DNA of 53,224 nucleotides from JBAZOO01 sp041648735. GTDB taxonomy: Bacteria; Verrucomicrobiota; Lentisphaeria; Oligosphaerales; CAITYL01. The stretch's first letter is position 1, and each line of letters begins with the position of its first letter. The notes beneath the pieces are model-generated. The model worked only from the letters and a program-made list of their open reading frames with translations, searched no databases and was not told where the DNA came from. The stretch covers positions 1-53,224 of the forward strand of contig JBAZOO010000026.1 in assembly GCA_041648735.1 (NCBI GenBank). Direction: 5' to 3'. The position numbers and the translations under genes were made by a program. Positions 41,411 through 49,311 of the stretch are shown here, piece after piece.

Positions 41411-43339
41411 ATGCCCAACGGAAACCACCCCGCCGAGCTGGAAACCCACGCCGCCTGTTCCCGCGAGTTCGGCGCCGACCCGCGCCTGGTCTTCCTCGGT
41501 GGCGGCAACACCTCCTTCAAGACCGCGGCGACGCTCTACATCAAGCCCAGCGGCGTCGCCCTGGCCACGATCCGCCCCGGCCAGTTCGTGGCCATGGACC
41601 GGCGCGAACTGCGCAAGCTTTTCGCCACGGCGCTGCCGGCGGACGTCTGGGAGCGGGAGGCGCAGGTGAAGGAGCTGATGGCGCGCTCGGTGCGCCCGGC
41701 CGGCGCCGGCCGCCCCTCGGTCGAGGCGCCGCTGCACGAGGTGATCCCCTACGCCTTCGTCTACCACATGCATCCGGCGCTGGTGAACGGCATGACCTGC
41801 GCCCAGGACGGCGAGGCGGCCTGCCGCCGGCTGTTCCCGGAGGCGCTGTGGATTGAATACATTGATCCCGGCGCCAAGCTCGCCGTGGAATGCGCCCAGC
41901 GGCTGGCGGCGCTGAACCCCGTGCCCCAGGTGATCTTCTTGCGGAACCACGGCGTCTTTGTCGGCGCCGACACGCTCGCCGAGATCCGCGGCCTCTACCG
42001 CCAGATCCTCGCCACGCTGGAGGCGGCCTACGCCGCCGCCGGCGTGCCCCTGGCGTTGGCGGCGGCCGCCCCGGAACCCGACCTGGCCACCGTCCGCGCC
42101 CTCGCCCCGGTCCTGCGCTCCCGGCTCGGCACCGCCGAAGCCCGCGCCCTCGTCCCCGCCGCCGCGCCGCTGGCCGTGGCCGCCGGTCCGCTGACCCCCG
42201 ACCACATCGTCTACGCCAAGTCCTTCGCCCTGGAACTGGCGGCGGACGCCGACCCCGCCGCCGCCGTCGCCGCCTTCCAGGAGCGGCATGGCTATTTGCC
42301 GAAGGTGGTCTCCGTGCCGGGCCAGGCCCTGTTCACCGCCGACTGCACCCTCAAGGGCGCGCAGGACACCCTGGTGGCCGCCCGCGACGCCGCCCTGGTG
42401 CAGCAGCTCACCGCCGCCTTCGGCGGGCCGCGTTTCCTCACCGCCGCCGCCCGGAGCTTCATCGAGAACTGGGAGGTGGAAAGCTACCGGAAGAAGATGG
42501 CGCAGGGCGGGGCCGCCGCCGGCCGCGCCGCCAACAAGGTCTGCGTCATCACCGGCGCCGCCCAAGGGTTCGGCCTGGGGATCGCCGAAGGGCTGGCCAG
42601 GGAGGGCGCGGTCATTGTCATCGCCGACCTCAACCTGGAGGGCGGCCAGAAGGTGGCGGCCGAGCTGGAGGCGCGCCACGGCGCCGGCCGGGCCCTCGCC
42701 GTCGGGGTGGACATCAGCAAGGAGGAATCGGTGCGGGCGATGGTCGGCGAGGTGGTGCGCCGCTGCGGTGGCCTCGACCTGCTGGTCGCCAACGCCGGCG
42801 TGCTGCGCGCCGGCTCGGTGAAGAGCATGAGCAAGGCCGACTGGGACCTGGTCACCAGCGTCAACTACACCGGCTATTTCCTCTGCGTCAAGCACGTGGC
42901 CCAGGTCATGGCCATCCAGAACGCCGCCGGCGGTCCCTGGACCGACATCGTCCAGATCAACTCCAAGAGCGGCCTCCAGGGCAGCAACAAGAACGGCGCC
43001 TACGCCGGGAGCAAGTTCGGCGCCATCGGCCTCACCCAGAGCTTTGCCCTGGAACTGGTCGAGGACAAAATCAAGGTCAACAGCATCTGTCCCGGCAACT
43101 ACCTGGACGGCCCCCTCTGGAGCGACCCCGAACGCGGCCTCTTCGTCCAATACCTGCGGGCCGGCAAGGTGGCGGGGGCGACGACGATCGCCGAGGTGCG
43201 CCAGGCCTACGAGGGCAAGGTGCCGCTCGGCCGGGGCTGCCTGCCCGACGACGTGGTGCGCGCCATCCTCTACGTGGTCGAACAGCAGTACGAGACCGGC
43301 CAGGCCCTGCCGGTCACCGGCGGCCAAGTGATGCGCTGA
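41411..43339 (+). CDS. Bifunctional class II aldolase / short-chain dehydrogenase
   Basis: A 642-residue fusion. The N-terminal class II aldolase/adducin domain (about 1-360) has GGGNTSFK near 31-37 and HMHPALVNGM, giving zinc-dependent cleavage of sugar 1-phosphates such as rhamnulose 1-phosphate. The C-terminal Rossmann domain (about 375-642) has TGAAQGFGLGIA and the SDR Ser and YAGSK active site; it would oxidise the lactaldehyde-type product. This matches the RhaD/RhaE-type fusion known from rhamnose catabolism in many bacteria, but no other sugar gene is adjacent, so the substrate is open. The ATG at 41411 follows GGAG; an ATG at 41369 has no ribosome site. Confidence 0.9.
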   Translation: MPNGNHPAELETHAACSREFGADPRLVFLGGGNTSFKTAATLYIKPSGVALATIRPGQFVAMDRRELRKLFATALPADVWEREAQVKELMARSVRPAGAGRPSVEAPLHEVIPYAFVYHMHPALVNGMTCAQDGEAACRRLFPEALWIEYIDPGAKLAVECAQRLAALNPVPQVIFLRNHGVFVGADTLAEIRGLYRQILATLEAAYAAAGVPLALAAAAPEPDLATVRALAPVLRSRLGTAEARALVPAAAPLAVAAGPLTPDHIVYAKSFALELAADADPAAAVAAFQERHGYLPKVVSVPGQALFTADCTLKGAQDTLVAARDAALVQQLTAAFGGPRFLTAAARSFIENWEVESYRKKMAQGGAAAGRAANKVCVITGAAQGFGLGIAEGLAREGAVIVIADLNLEGGQKVAAELEARHGAGRALAVGVDISKEESVRAMVGEVVRRCGGLDLLVANAGVLRAGSVKSMSKADWDLVTSVNYTGYFLCVKHVAQVMAIQNAAGGPWTDIVQINSKSGLQGSNKNGAYAGSKFGAIGLTQSFALELVEDKIKVNSICPGNYLDGPLWSDPERGLFVQYLRAGKVAGATTIAEVRQAYEGKVPLGRGCLPDDVVRAILYVVEQQYETGQALPVTGGQVMR

Positions 43340-43432
43340 CCCGCCGGCAGGCGTGGGCGGAACGTGGCGCCGGCAATCCGGCTTGCGAGGCCACGGCGCG
43401 TGGCTGTGCCCTTTCCGGAAGGCGCCCCCGGC
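43340..43432. repeat. Palindromic spacer element after the aldolase gene
   Basis: Nested inverted repeats lie just after the aldolase stop: CGTGGC (43363-43368) with GCCACG (43390-43395) outside and GCCGG-CAAT-CCGGC inside. It resembles, in style, the CACAGGCA elements at 129-182 (conserved GTGGC... GCTGTGCC). It may end the aldolase transcript. Confidence 0.35.
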
Positions 43433-43460
43433 TTGCGGTTGCGGCTTTCCGTGCTTTATT
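43433..43460 (+). promoter_or_regulatory. Predicted promoter of galE
   Basis: TTGCGG (43433-43438) and TTTATT (43455-43460) are spaced by 16 bases, about 50 bases before the galE start. Confidence 0.4.
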
Positions 43461-43512
43461 CTCCCCTTCCCCCGCCCGTTCCCCGCGGCGGCAACGCAAG
43501 GAAGCCCGACCC

Positions 43513-44484
43513 ATGAAAATCCTGGTTGCCGGCGGCGCCGGCTACATCGGCAGTTGCACCACTGAATATCTGCTCGACCATGGCCACGAGGTCGTGGCCT
43601 TCGATTCCCTGGCCAAGGGGCACCGGGCCGCGGTCGACCCCCGCGCCCGCCTCATCGTCGGCGACCTGGCGGACCGCGAAGCCGTGCGGGGCGTGCTGGC
43701 GGCGGAACGGCCCGCGGGGATCATCCATTTCGCGGCCTTCATCGAGGTCGGCGAGTCGATGCGCGATCCGGGCTGCTACTTCCGCAACAACGTCGCCAAC
43801 GGCCTGAACCTGCTCGACGCCGCCGTCGCCGCCGGCGTGCGCAAGATCGTCTTCTCCAGCACCGCCGCCACCTATGGCCTGCCGCGGACGATCCCGATCC
43901 CGGAGACGGAGCGGACGGAGCCGATCAACGCCTACGGCGAGTCCAAGCTGATGTTCGAGAGAATCCTGCGCTGGTACCGGGAGATCCACGGGCTGCAATA
44001 CATCGCCCTGCGTTACTTCAATGCCTGTGGCGCCACGGCGCGCTTCGGCGAGGACCACAATCCGGAGAGCCATCTGATCCCGATCATCCTCCAGGTCGCC
44101 CAAGGCAAGCGCGACAAGCTGCTGGTCTACGGCAACGACTATCCCACCAAGGACGGCACCTGCATCCGCGACTACATCCACGTGCTCGACCTGGCCCAGG
44201 CCCACCTCAAGGCGCTGGAGAACGACCTTAGCGGCAGCTTCAACATTGGCTCCGGCAACGGCTTCAGCGTCATGGAGATCCTCGCCGCCGCCCGCGAGGT
44301 CACCGGCCACCCGATCCCCGCCGAGTTCGCCCCGCGCCGCCCCGGCGACCCGCCGTTCCTGATCAGCGACTCCACCGCCGCCCGGATCCGCCTCGGCTGG
44401 AAGCCGGAGCATGACGACATCCGCCAGATCCTCCGCGACGCCTGGGCTTGGCGCCAGGCCCATCCCCAAGGCTACCGGGAGTGA
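43513..44484 (+). CDS. galE: UDP-glucose 4-epimerase
   Basis: Interconverts UDP-glucose and UDP-galactose with bound NAD, for galactose use and surface polysaccharides. It has 323 residues. GGAGYIG (7-13) binds NAD; the active site has SST (115-117) and Tyr141/Lys145 in NAYGESK. The RYFNACGA and DYPTKDGTCIRDYIHVLDL segments are diagnostic for GalE. HFAAFIEVGES stands where HFAGLKAVGES is usual. AAGGAAG precedes the ATG. It stands alone, with a short GC hairpin (44486-44502) between it and the convergent CcdA-like gene. Confidence 0.96.
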   Translation: MKILVAGGAGYIGSCTTEYLLDHGHEVVAFDSLAKGHRAAVDPRARLIVGDLADREAVRGVLAAERPAGIIHFAAFIEVGESMRDPGCYFRNNVANGLNLLDAAVAAGVRKIVFSSTAATYGLPRTIPIPETERTEPINAYGESKLMFERILRWYREIHGLQYIALRYFNACGATARFGEDHNPESHLIPIILQVAQGKRDKLLVYGNDYPTKDGTCIRDYIHVLDLAQAHLKALENDLSGSFNIGSGNGFSVMEILAAAREVTGHPIPAEFAPRRPGDPPFLISDSTAARIRLGWKPEHDDIRQILRDAWAWRQAHPQGYRE

Positions 44485-44517
44485 ACCGCCGCGCCGGCGG
44501 TGCTCCCTTCGCCGGGC

Positions 44518-45204
44518 TCAGCGCCAGCCGTAGATGTGGACGAGGGTGTAGTAAAAGCCGGCGGCGAGGAAGATCCCGCCAGTGGCGAAGCGCAGCAGCC
44601 GCTCCGCGCGGGTGAGCTGTTCGAAGACGCGGGCCATGGCGGTGGCGGCAAAGGCCGCGAGCGCCGCGAAGGCCGCCACCGGCAGGGCGGTGCCGACGCC
44701 GTACAGCATCGGCAGCAGCAGCCGTGATTCCTGGCGCAGCGCCAGCGGGATCAGGGCACCGAAGAACAGGGCCGCGGAGACCGGGCAGAAGGAGAGCGCG
44801 AACACCGCCCCCAGCACCGCCGCCCAGCCAGCGCCGCCAGCGGCGGCCCGGGCCTGGAGCCGCTCCCCGGCCAGGTGCCAGTCCAACCCGCCATGGAGCA
44901 GCCCAAGCAGGGACATGCCGGCCAGGATCAGCACCGGGCCGAGCAGCAGGTTCATCCAGGTCTGGAAAAAGCGGGCGGCGCCGCCCACGGCCAGCCCGCC
45001 GGCGGTGATGGCCGCCCCCAACGCCACATAGGCGACGGTCCGGCCCAGGGTGTAGAACAGTCCGGAAAGCAGCACGTGCCGCGGATCGGCGGCCCGGCGG
45101 CCGATAAAGGAAATCGCGGCGATGTTGCTCGCCAGCGGGCACGGGCTGGCCGAGGTGAGGATGCCGAGCCAGAACGCGGCGGCGAGGGCGAGGGCGAAGC
45201 TCAT
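44518..45204 (-). CDS. CcdA/DsbD-like transmembrane electron carrier
   Basis: A 228-residue inner-membrane protein with about six helices. Cys22 in SASPCPLASN and Cys140 in ALSFCPVSAA match the two membrane cysteines of the CcdA/DsbD-beta family, which pass electrons from cytoplasmic thioredoxin to periplasmic thiol proteins. Its ATG overlaps the stop of the ArsF-like gene as ATGA, indicating translational coupling, and GGGAGG lies upstream. It is the last gene of a five-gene thiol-redox/permease operon, and would recharge the periplasmic thioredoxin-fold partners. Confidence 0.85.
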   Translation of the reverse strand: MSFALALAAAFWLGILTSASPCPLASNIAAISFIGRRAADPRHVLLSGLFYTLGRTVAYVALGAAITAGGLAVGGAARFFQTWMNLLLGPVLILAGMSLLGLLHGGLDWHLAGERLQARAAAGGAGWAAVLGAVFALSFCPVSAALFFGALIPLALRQESRLLLPMLYGVGTALPVAAFAALAAFAATAMARVFEQLTRAERLLRFATGGIFLAAGFYYTLVHIYGWR

Positions 45205-45674
45205 CCGCGCCCTCCCGGCAGCCAGGCCGCGACGGCGTCGGCGAGGTAGGCCTCGAAGGCGGCCGGATCCTCCAGTTGCTCCCAGACCCCGTCCAGCCGC
45301 CGGAACGCCACTTCCTTGCCGCCCTGGATGCGGACGACCACCACCGTGCTGGCCAGCACATCGTAGCACCGCGCCAGCTTCGGCACCTTCTGGAAATTGA
45401 GGGTCCGCAGCTCGACGACCCCCGCCGCCAGCTCGTCGGGGAACCGGGCCGCCACCGTCTCCTGGACCATGCGCTCAATGGCCAGGCAGCCCGCGCAGCG
45501 CAGGTTGCCATGCAAATAGAGGACGGCGACCCGCTCCGCCGGCGCGGCGGCAGGCGCCGCGGCCAGCCTCTCCCCACCGGCCTGGCGCAGGGTCACCTCC
45601 CGGCCGACGCCGTACCCCAGGCTGAAGAGGACAAAGCCCAGCAGCAGCCCGGTGATGCCTTTCTTCAGCTTCAT
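45201..45674 (-). CDS. ArsF-like (nitrophenyl nitroreductase subunit ArsF family) thioredoxin-fold protein
   Basis: A 157-residue protein with an N-terminal membrane anchor or signal (residues 4-24) and a thioredoxin-like domain carrying Cys60-Ala-Gly-Cys63 in YLHGNLRCAGCLAIE. The layout (anchor, YxHxxxRCxxC, a VVVVRIQGGKEV strand) fits the ArsF family, found beside CcdA-like proteins, thioredoxins and ArsP-type permeases in arsenic-associated operons. Its exact activity is not established; a redox role is inferred from the cysteine pair and the neighbours. AAGGGGG precedes the ATG. Confidence 0.78.
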   Translation of the reverse strand: MKLKKGITGLLLGFVLFSLGYGVGREVTLRQAGGERLAAAPAAAPAERVAVLYLHGNLRCAGCLAIERMVQETVAARFPDELAAGVVELRTLNFQKVPKLARCYDVLASTVVVVRIQGGKEVAFRRLDGVWEQLEDPAAFEAYLADAVAAWLPGGRG

Positions 45675-45706
45675 TGCCGCCCCCTTTTCCGGCCAGCGGT
45701 GGCCGT

Positions 45707-46183
45707 TCAGTTCCCTTGGGCGGCCGGGGGTGGCGTGCCGGCGTGCGCCGGAACCTCAACCCCGAGCTGCTGCCACTGGGCGAGGATCGAGCCGCGGTCG
45801 AGGAAGCCTTCGTGGCGGAAACGCTCCCGACCTTCGGCATCGAAGAAAATCTGGGTTGGGATCAGGCGGATCTTGTAGGCCTCGCCCGCCGCTGGGTTTT
45901 CCCAGACATCAATGAATTCGGTGACGAAGAGGTCGGCATGGGTGCTCTTCAAGTCCGCCAGGATCGGCGCCATCCGCTTGCAGGGGATGCAGCGTTTGGC
46001 GCCGAGATCGATGAGCCGCGGCAGCTTCCGGGCGGCCGCCGCCGTGGCCGTGGTGGCTTCCGCGGCCGTCGGTGCACCCGTGGCGGGAAGGCGGTTTGCC
46101 GCCGGTTCGCCACGGGAGCAGCCGGGAAACAGGATCAGGGCGGCGGTGACGGCGGCGCCGCGAAGGAAGGCAGGAGTCGGCAT
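45707..46183 (-). CDS. Exported thioredoxin-family protein, probable lipoprotein
   Basis: A 158-residue thioredoxin-fold protein with an N-terminal signal (residues 7-21) and Cys22 in LFPGCSRG, a possible though atypical lipobox. The redox site is Cys65-Ile-Pro-Cys68 in KRCIPCKRMAPIL, followed by a strand/helix pattern and the cis-Pro in LIPTQIFFD. It should act outside the inner membrane, accepting electrons from the CcdA-like partner. GGAAAAG precedes the ATG. It lies 32 bases before the ArsF-like gene. Confidence 0.86.
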   Translation of the reverse strand: MPTPAFLRGAAVTAALILFPGCSRGEPAANRLPATGAPTAAEATTATAAAARKLPRLIDLGAKRCIPCKRMAPILADLKSTHADLFVTEFIDVWENPAAGEAYKIRLIPTQIFFDAEGRERFRHEGFLDRGSILAQWQQLGVEVPAHAGTPPPAAQGN

Positions 46184-46225
46184 GGTGACTTTTCCGGGGT
46201 TGTGGGGTGGCGTCTGGCATGGGGT

Positions 46226-46459
46226 TCAGGCGAGCAGCCGCTTGATCTCCGCGACGGTGAGGATCTTGCCGGCGGCCTTGACCTCGCCATCGAGCGCCAG
46301 GGCCGGGGTCAGCATCACGCCGAAGGCCAGGATGTCCTGGATTTTCTCGACCTTCTCGATGCTGGCTGCGACGCCGCTTTCGCGGACCGCCTGTTCGGCG
46401 TTGGCGAGCAAGGTCTTGCACTTCGGGCAGCCGGTTCCCAGGATCTGGATTTTGCGCAT
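46226..46459 (-). CDS. Small cytoplasmic thioredoxin-like protein (redox-active disulfide protein 2 type)
   Basis: A 77-residue thioredoxin-fold protein with Cys11-Pro-Lys-Cys14 in LGTGCPKCKTL, the hallmark of the small MTH895/redox-active-disulfide-2 family, and a cis-Pro in VMLTPALALDG. It has no signal, so it is cytoplasmic. These proteins are commonly encoded next to DUF318/ArsP permeases. AAGGA precedes the ATG. It follows the permease gene by 48 bases. Confidence 0.92.
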   Translation of the reverse strand: MRKIQILGTGCPKCKTLLANAEQAVRESGVAASIEKVEKIQDILAFGVMLTPALALDGEVKAAGKILTVAEIKRLLA

Positions 46460-46507
46460 GGGGGTGGATCCTTACGTTTCTTTTGTGGCGGAAGGGCGGC
46501 GGCGGGG

Positions 46508-47899
46508 TCAGCGCACGAGCACCCCGTAGATCAGGCCGGAGATGGTGGCCATGCCGACCACCAGGCCGATGAAGGCCAGGGTCTTTTTCGGGCCGAGGAT
46601 CGAGTTGAGCACCAGCATGCTGGGCAGTGACAGCGCCGGGCCGGCAAGCAGCAGCGCCAGGGCCGGTCCTTGCCCCATGCCGCTGTCGAGCAGTCCGCGC
46701 AGGATCGGCACCTCGGTGAGGGTCGCGAAGTACATCAGGGCGCCGGCGAAGCTGGCGAAGAAGTTGGTCCACAGCGGCCAGAGCCAGGCCAGCCAAGCTG
46801 GGATTGCGGAGTCCGCACCGCCGCCGTGGCCGAGCAGTTGCAGGGCGGCCGCCGGCGAGTCCCCCACCAGCGCCTGGATCCAGGCATTGGGGATGATCCC
46901 CGCGTCCTGGCTCCCGGGGCTGCCCAGGAAGAACCCGGCGGCGAGCACGCCGGCGAAGAGCAGCGGCAGGATCTGCTTGGCGAAGCCCCAGCTCTGTTCT
47001 CGCCATTCGGCCAGTTCCCGGCCATGCCCCCAGGTCAGGGCGGCCAGGCCGGCGGCGCCGGCGGTCATCGCCGCCTCGGGCCGGTCTGGCAGCAGCAGCG
47101 CCAGCCCCGTGGCCGGGGTGCCCGCGAGGAGGAGGTGGGGCAGGGGGACGCGGAAGAGGCGCCAGAGGCAGCCGCCCAGCGCCAAGCCAAAGCCGGCGGT
47201 CAGCCACCACTTGGCGGCAAAGACGCCGCCCCAGAAGCCGCCGGGCAGCGCCGGCCGCGCCCAGTTGGCGAAGACCAGGATCCCCACCAGCGAGCCGAAG
47301 AAGAGGGCGGTCTGCCAGAGCGGCCGTGGCTCTTTGTCCGGGGCGGCTGTCCAGCCCGCCGCCGCCGCCGCGGCGGCTTTGGCCTGCTCCTCCTTGCGGA
47401 AGAGCAGGTGCATCAGCAGCCCGATGACGACGCTGAACAGGATCGCCCCGGCTCCGCGGGCGACGCCGAGGCGCCAGCCGAGGACGCGGGCGGTGAGCAC
47501 GATCGCCAGCACGTTGATCGCCGGCCCCGAGTAGAGGAAGGCGACCGCCGGGCCGAGCCCCGCGCCGCGCAGGTAGATCCCGCCGAACAGCGGCAGCACG
47601 GTGCAGGAGCAGACGGCCAGCACCGTTCCGGAGGTCGCGGCGACCGTGTAGGCCAGCCATTTCTTCGCCCGCGGCCCGAAATAGGCCAGCACGGCTTCTT
47701 GGCGGACGAAGACCCCGATGCCGCCGGCAATGAAGAAGGCGGGCAGCAGGCAGAGCAGGACATGCTCGTGGGCATACCATTTGGCGAGCTTGCAGGCCTC
47801 GGCCAGCGCGCCCTGGAAGCGGGGTGCCTCGGCGGGGATGGACCAGAGCAGGGCGAAGGCGGCGGCGAGGAGCAGGAAGCTTTTGCGGTCGGGGTTCAT
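46508..47899 (-). CDS. Permease of the ArsP/DUF318 family
   Basis: A 463-residue inner-membrane permease with about ten helices in two halves. The first half contains AVCSCTVLPLFGGIYLRGAG with the Cys97/Cys99 pair and SGPAINVLAIVL; the second half repeats the pattern (AGPALSLPSMLVLNSILG). ArsP relatives export trivalent organoarsenicals, with cysteines as metal ligands; DUF318 permeases also include proteins of unknown cargo. The ATG at 47899 begins the first hydrophobic segment; longer in-frame starts run into the promoter. It is the first gene of the redox operon, behind a strong promoter and palindrome. Confidence 0.88.
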   Translation of the reverse strand: MNPDRKSFLLLAAAFALLWSIPAEAPRFQGALAEACKLAKWYAHEHVLLCLLPAFFIAGGIGVFVRQEAVLAYFGPRAKKWLAYTVAATSGTVLAVCSCTVLPLFGGIYLRGAGLGPAVAFLYSGPAINVLAIVLTARVLGWRLGVARGAGAILFSVVIGLLMHLLFRKEEQAKAAAAAAAGWTAAPDKEPRPLWQTALFFGSLVGILVFANWARPALPGGFWGGVFAAKWWLTAGFGLALGGCLWRLFRVPLPHLLLAGTPATGLALLLPDRPEAAMTAGAAGLAALTWGHGRELAEWREQSWGFAKQILPLLFAGVLAAGFFLGSPGSQDAGIIPNAWIQALVGDSPAAALQLLGHGGGADSAIPAWLAWLWPLWTNFFASFAGALMYFATLTEVPILRGLLDSGMGQGPALALLLAGPALSLPSMLVLNSILGPKKTLAFIGLVVGMATISGLIYGVLVR

Positions 47900-47947
47900 G
47901 GGCGGGTGGTGGTGGAAGGGGGTGGCGGTGCGCTCGGCGGCGGAGTA

Positions 47948-47965
47948 TTTGGTCGAATAGCCAAA
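47948..47965. promoter_or_regulatory. Candidate operator of the permease/redox operon
   Basis: Inverted repeat TTTGG-N8-CCAAA lies immediately downstream of the -10 box of the operon promoter, where a bound repressor would block transcription. No repressor gene (for example arsR) is in the window. Confidence 0.4.
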
Positions 47966-47966
47966 C

Positions 47967-47994
47967 ACTATACCGCCCACCCGCCCCAGGTCAA
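47967..47994 (-). promoter_or_regulatory. Strong predicted promoter of the permease/redox operon
   Basis: On the minus strand TTGACC (47994-47989) and TATAGT (47972-47967) are separated by 16 bases, 68 bases before the permease start. Confidence 0.65.
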
Positions 47995-48251
47995 GGGCCA
48001 GCGGCGGCGGGGCTGGCACCATTGTCTGTGCCTTGGGGTGCCTTGGGGACAGGCTAATTGTGGCTGTTCTTCCAGGTTTCCTCCTTGGTGACAGGCAAAA
48101 AGCGACAAACAATCGAGGCAATTGCAAAAGCTCAAATTCTGGAGTTCCCTCTCCGCTTCCGTGAAAAGCCTTTTCTCCCCCTGGCGCGGTTGCTGCCGGT
48201 GATTTCCGTCATGCCGGTGGACGCCTGCGCCTTGGCCATCACCGCGCGGAT
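47995..48251. other. Intergenic boundary region
   Basis: No gene is supported. It begins with GC-rich spacer containing TTGGGGACAGGC (48044-48055), related to the tandem units near 41263, and then shifts to sequence of clearly lower GC and different texture that continues to the right end. It is the probable left border of the decaying segment described under findings. Confidence 0.45.
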
Positions 48252-48878
48252 GTGGCCGGCGCCCCCCATCATGGCGAACCGTGTGCAGGCGCGGCTGACG
48301 AGCGTCTCACCCAGAAAATCCTCCTTGCATCCAGGAGTTTTGTAATTGTCTCGGGTGTAACCGGCCCGGCCTTTGCGTCCACTACCTTTACGGACAACAG
48401 CCGGGAGCGGGAGGATATCGCCGCCAGCCTGAAAGGCGACGGCGAGGCGTACCGCCGGCTGGTTGTGCAGTATCAGGGTCTGATTGCCGGGCAGATGCAG
48501 CGTTTCTCCCGGGATCCGGTGGTGCTCGAAGAGCTGGTGCAGGAAGTTTTTGTGGAAGCCTATCTGAGCTTGAAAAGCTTTCGTGGCAGCGCGCCGTTTC
48601 TGCACCGGTTGCGCACGCTGGCGACGCGCACCGGCTACCGCCATTGGAAAAGGCCGGCCCGCCGCCGCGAGCGGGAAACGGAACTGCCGGAAAATCTGCC
48701 GGAAATTCCAACAGAACCCGGAGCACTGACCTGCTTCGAGGCTGAAGACCTGCTGTTCCATCCTTGCCTGTGCGGCAACAGCAACAGTTCCACTTATGCC
48801 GCTGCTGGATCTTTTTGCCGATCCGTGGAATGTAATTTTCATGTTTTTTGCCGGGTAACCGGTGAAAGGGGCAACTGA
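48252..48878 (+). pseudogene. ECF RNA polymerase sigma factor, region 4 missing
   Basis: The frame contains an intact sigma-70 region 2 (YRRLVVQYQGLIAGQMQRF ... LEELVQEVFVEAYLSLKSF and the promoter-melting FLHRLRTLATRTGYRHWKR) typical of extracytoplasmic-function sigma factors. After EAEDLLF (about 48750) the sequence turns into an unrelated Cys/Ser-rich tail; the region-4 helix-turn-helix that reads the -35 box is absent in all frames up to the next gene. The true start is unclear, probably near 48370. It ends 1 base before the next gene. It is most simply a truncated gene, though a region-2-only regulator is possible. Confidence 0.7.
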
Positions 48879-48879
48879 G

Positions 48880-49311
48880 ATGGAAAATGAAAAGACAGTA
48901 ACTCTTCCGCGTCCGGTTCGCCGGAAGTTGTGGTTAATTCTGCTGCTGCCCGGAATTTTCTTTGGCGGTATGGTGGTCGGCAGCGCATTGACGGTGGCGG
49001 TTGCCGTTCGCCGAATCCGGGATGTGACGGGCAATCCCGAAAAGACCGCTGGTCGGATCATTGCCCGAATGGATCGTTATCTCGACCTGACAAACGAACA
49101 GGAAGCCGAAGTGAAAACCATCGTGCGCAATACGCTGGATGACCTGCTTGCCCAGCGGGCCGCGGTGCGCCGGCAGACGCTGCTCCGGCTGGCCGCCGCC
49201 CGCAGGGAGATGGATGCGGTGCTGACGCCGGAACAGCAACAGAAACTGGACGACCGGTTTGGACGATTGCGGAAACTGTGGGGCGTCGCGCCGGAAGGGA
49301 ACGGGCCATGA
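48880..49311 (+). CDS. Membrane-anchored Spy/CnrX-like helical protein
   Basis: A 143-residue protein with one N-terminal membrane helix (about 17-43) and a periplasmic helical domain containing YLDLTNEQEAEVKTIVRN and VLTPEQQQKLDDRF, the LTxxQ-type motifs of the Spy/CpxP/CnrX family. Such proteins sense envelope stress or metals and, when encoded after an ECF sigma gene, often regulate it; that arrangement is seen here. AAAGGGG precedes the ATG. The stop overlaps the next start as ATGA. Confidence 0.75.
   Translation: MENEKTVTLPRPVRRKLWLILLLPGIFFGGMVVGSALTVAVAVRRIRDVTGNPEKTAGRIIARMDRYLDLTNEQEAEVKTIVRNTLDDLLAQRAAVRRQTLLRLAAARREMDAVLTPEQQQKLDDRFGRLRKLWGVAPEGNGP

Noticed and set aside
37526..41856. 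Long rightward frames opposite the two GspE/PilB ATPase genes
   Set aside because: Both ATPases have all motifs on the minus strand; the opposing frames only mirror their codon bias.
48132..49061. A 309-codon leftward frame across the sigma and Spy-like genes
   Set aside because: The rightward strand has recognisable sigma region 2 and a Spy-like protein with translational coupling; the leftward product has no recognisable domain.
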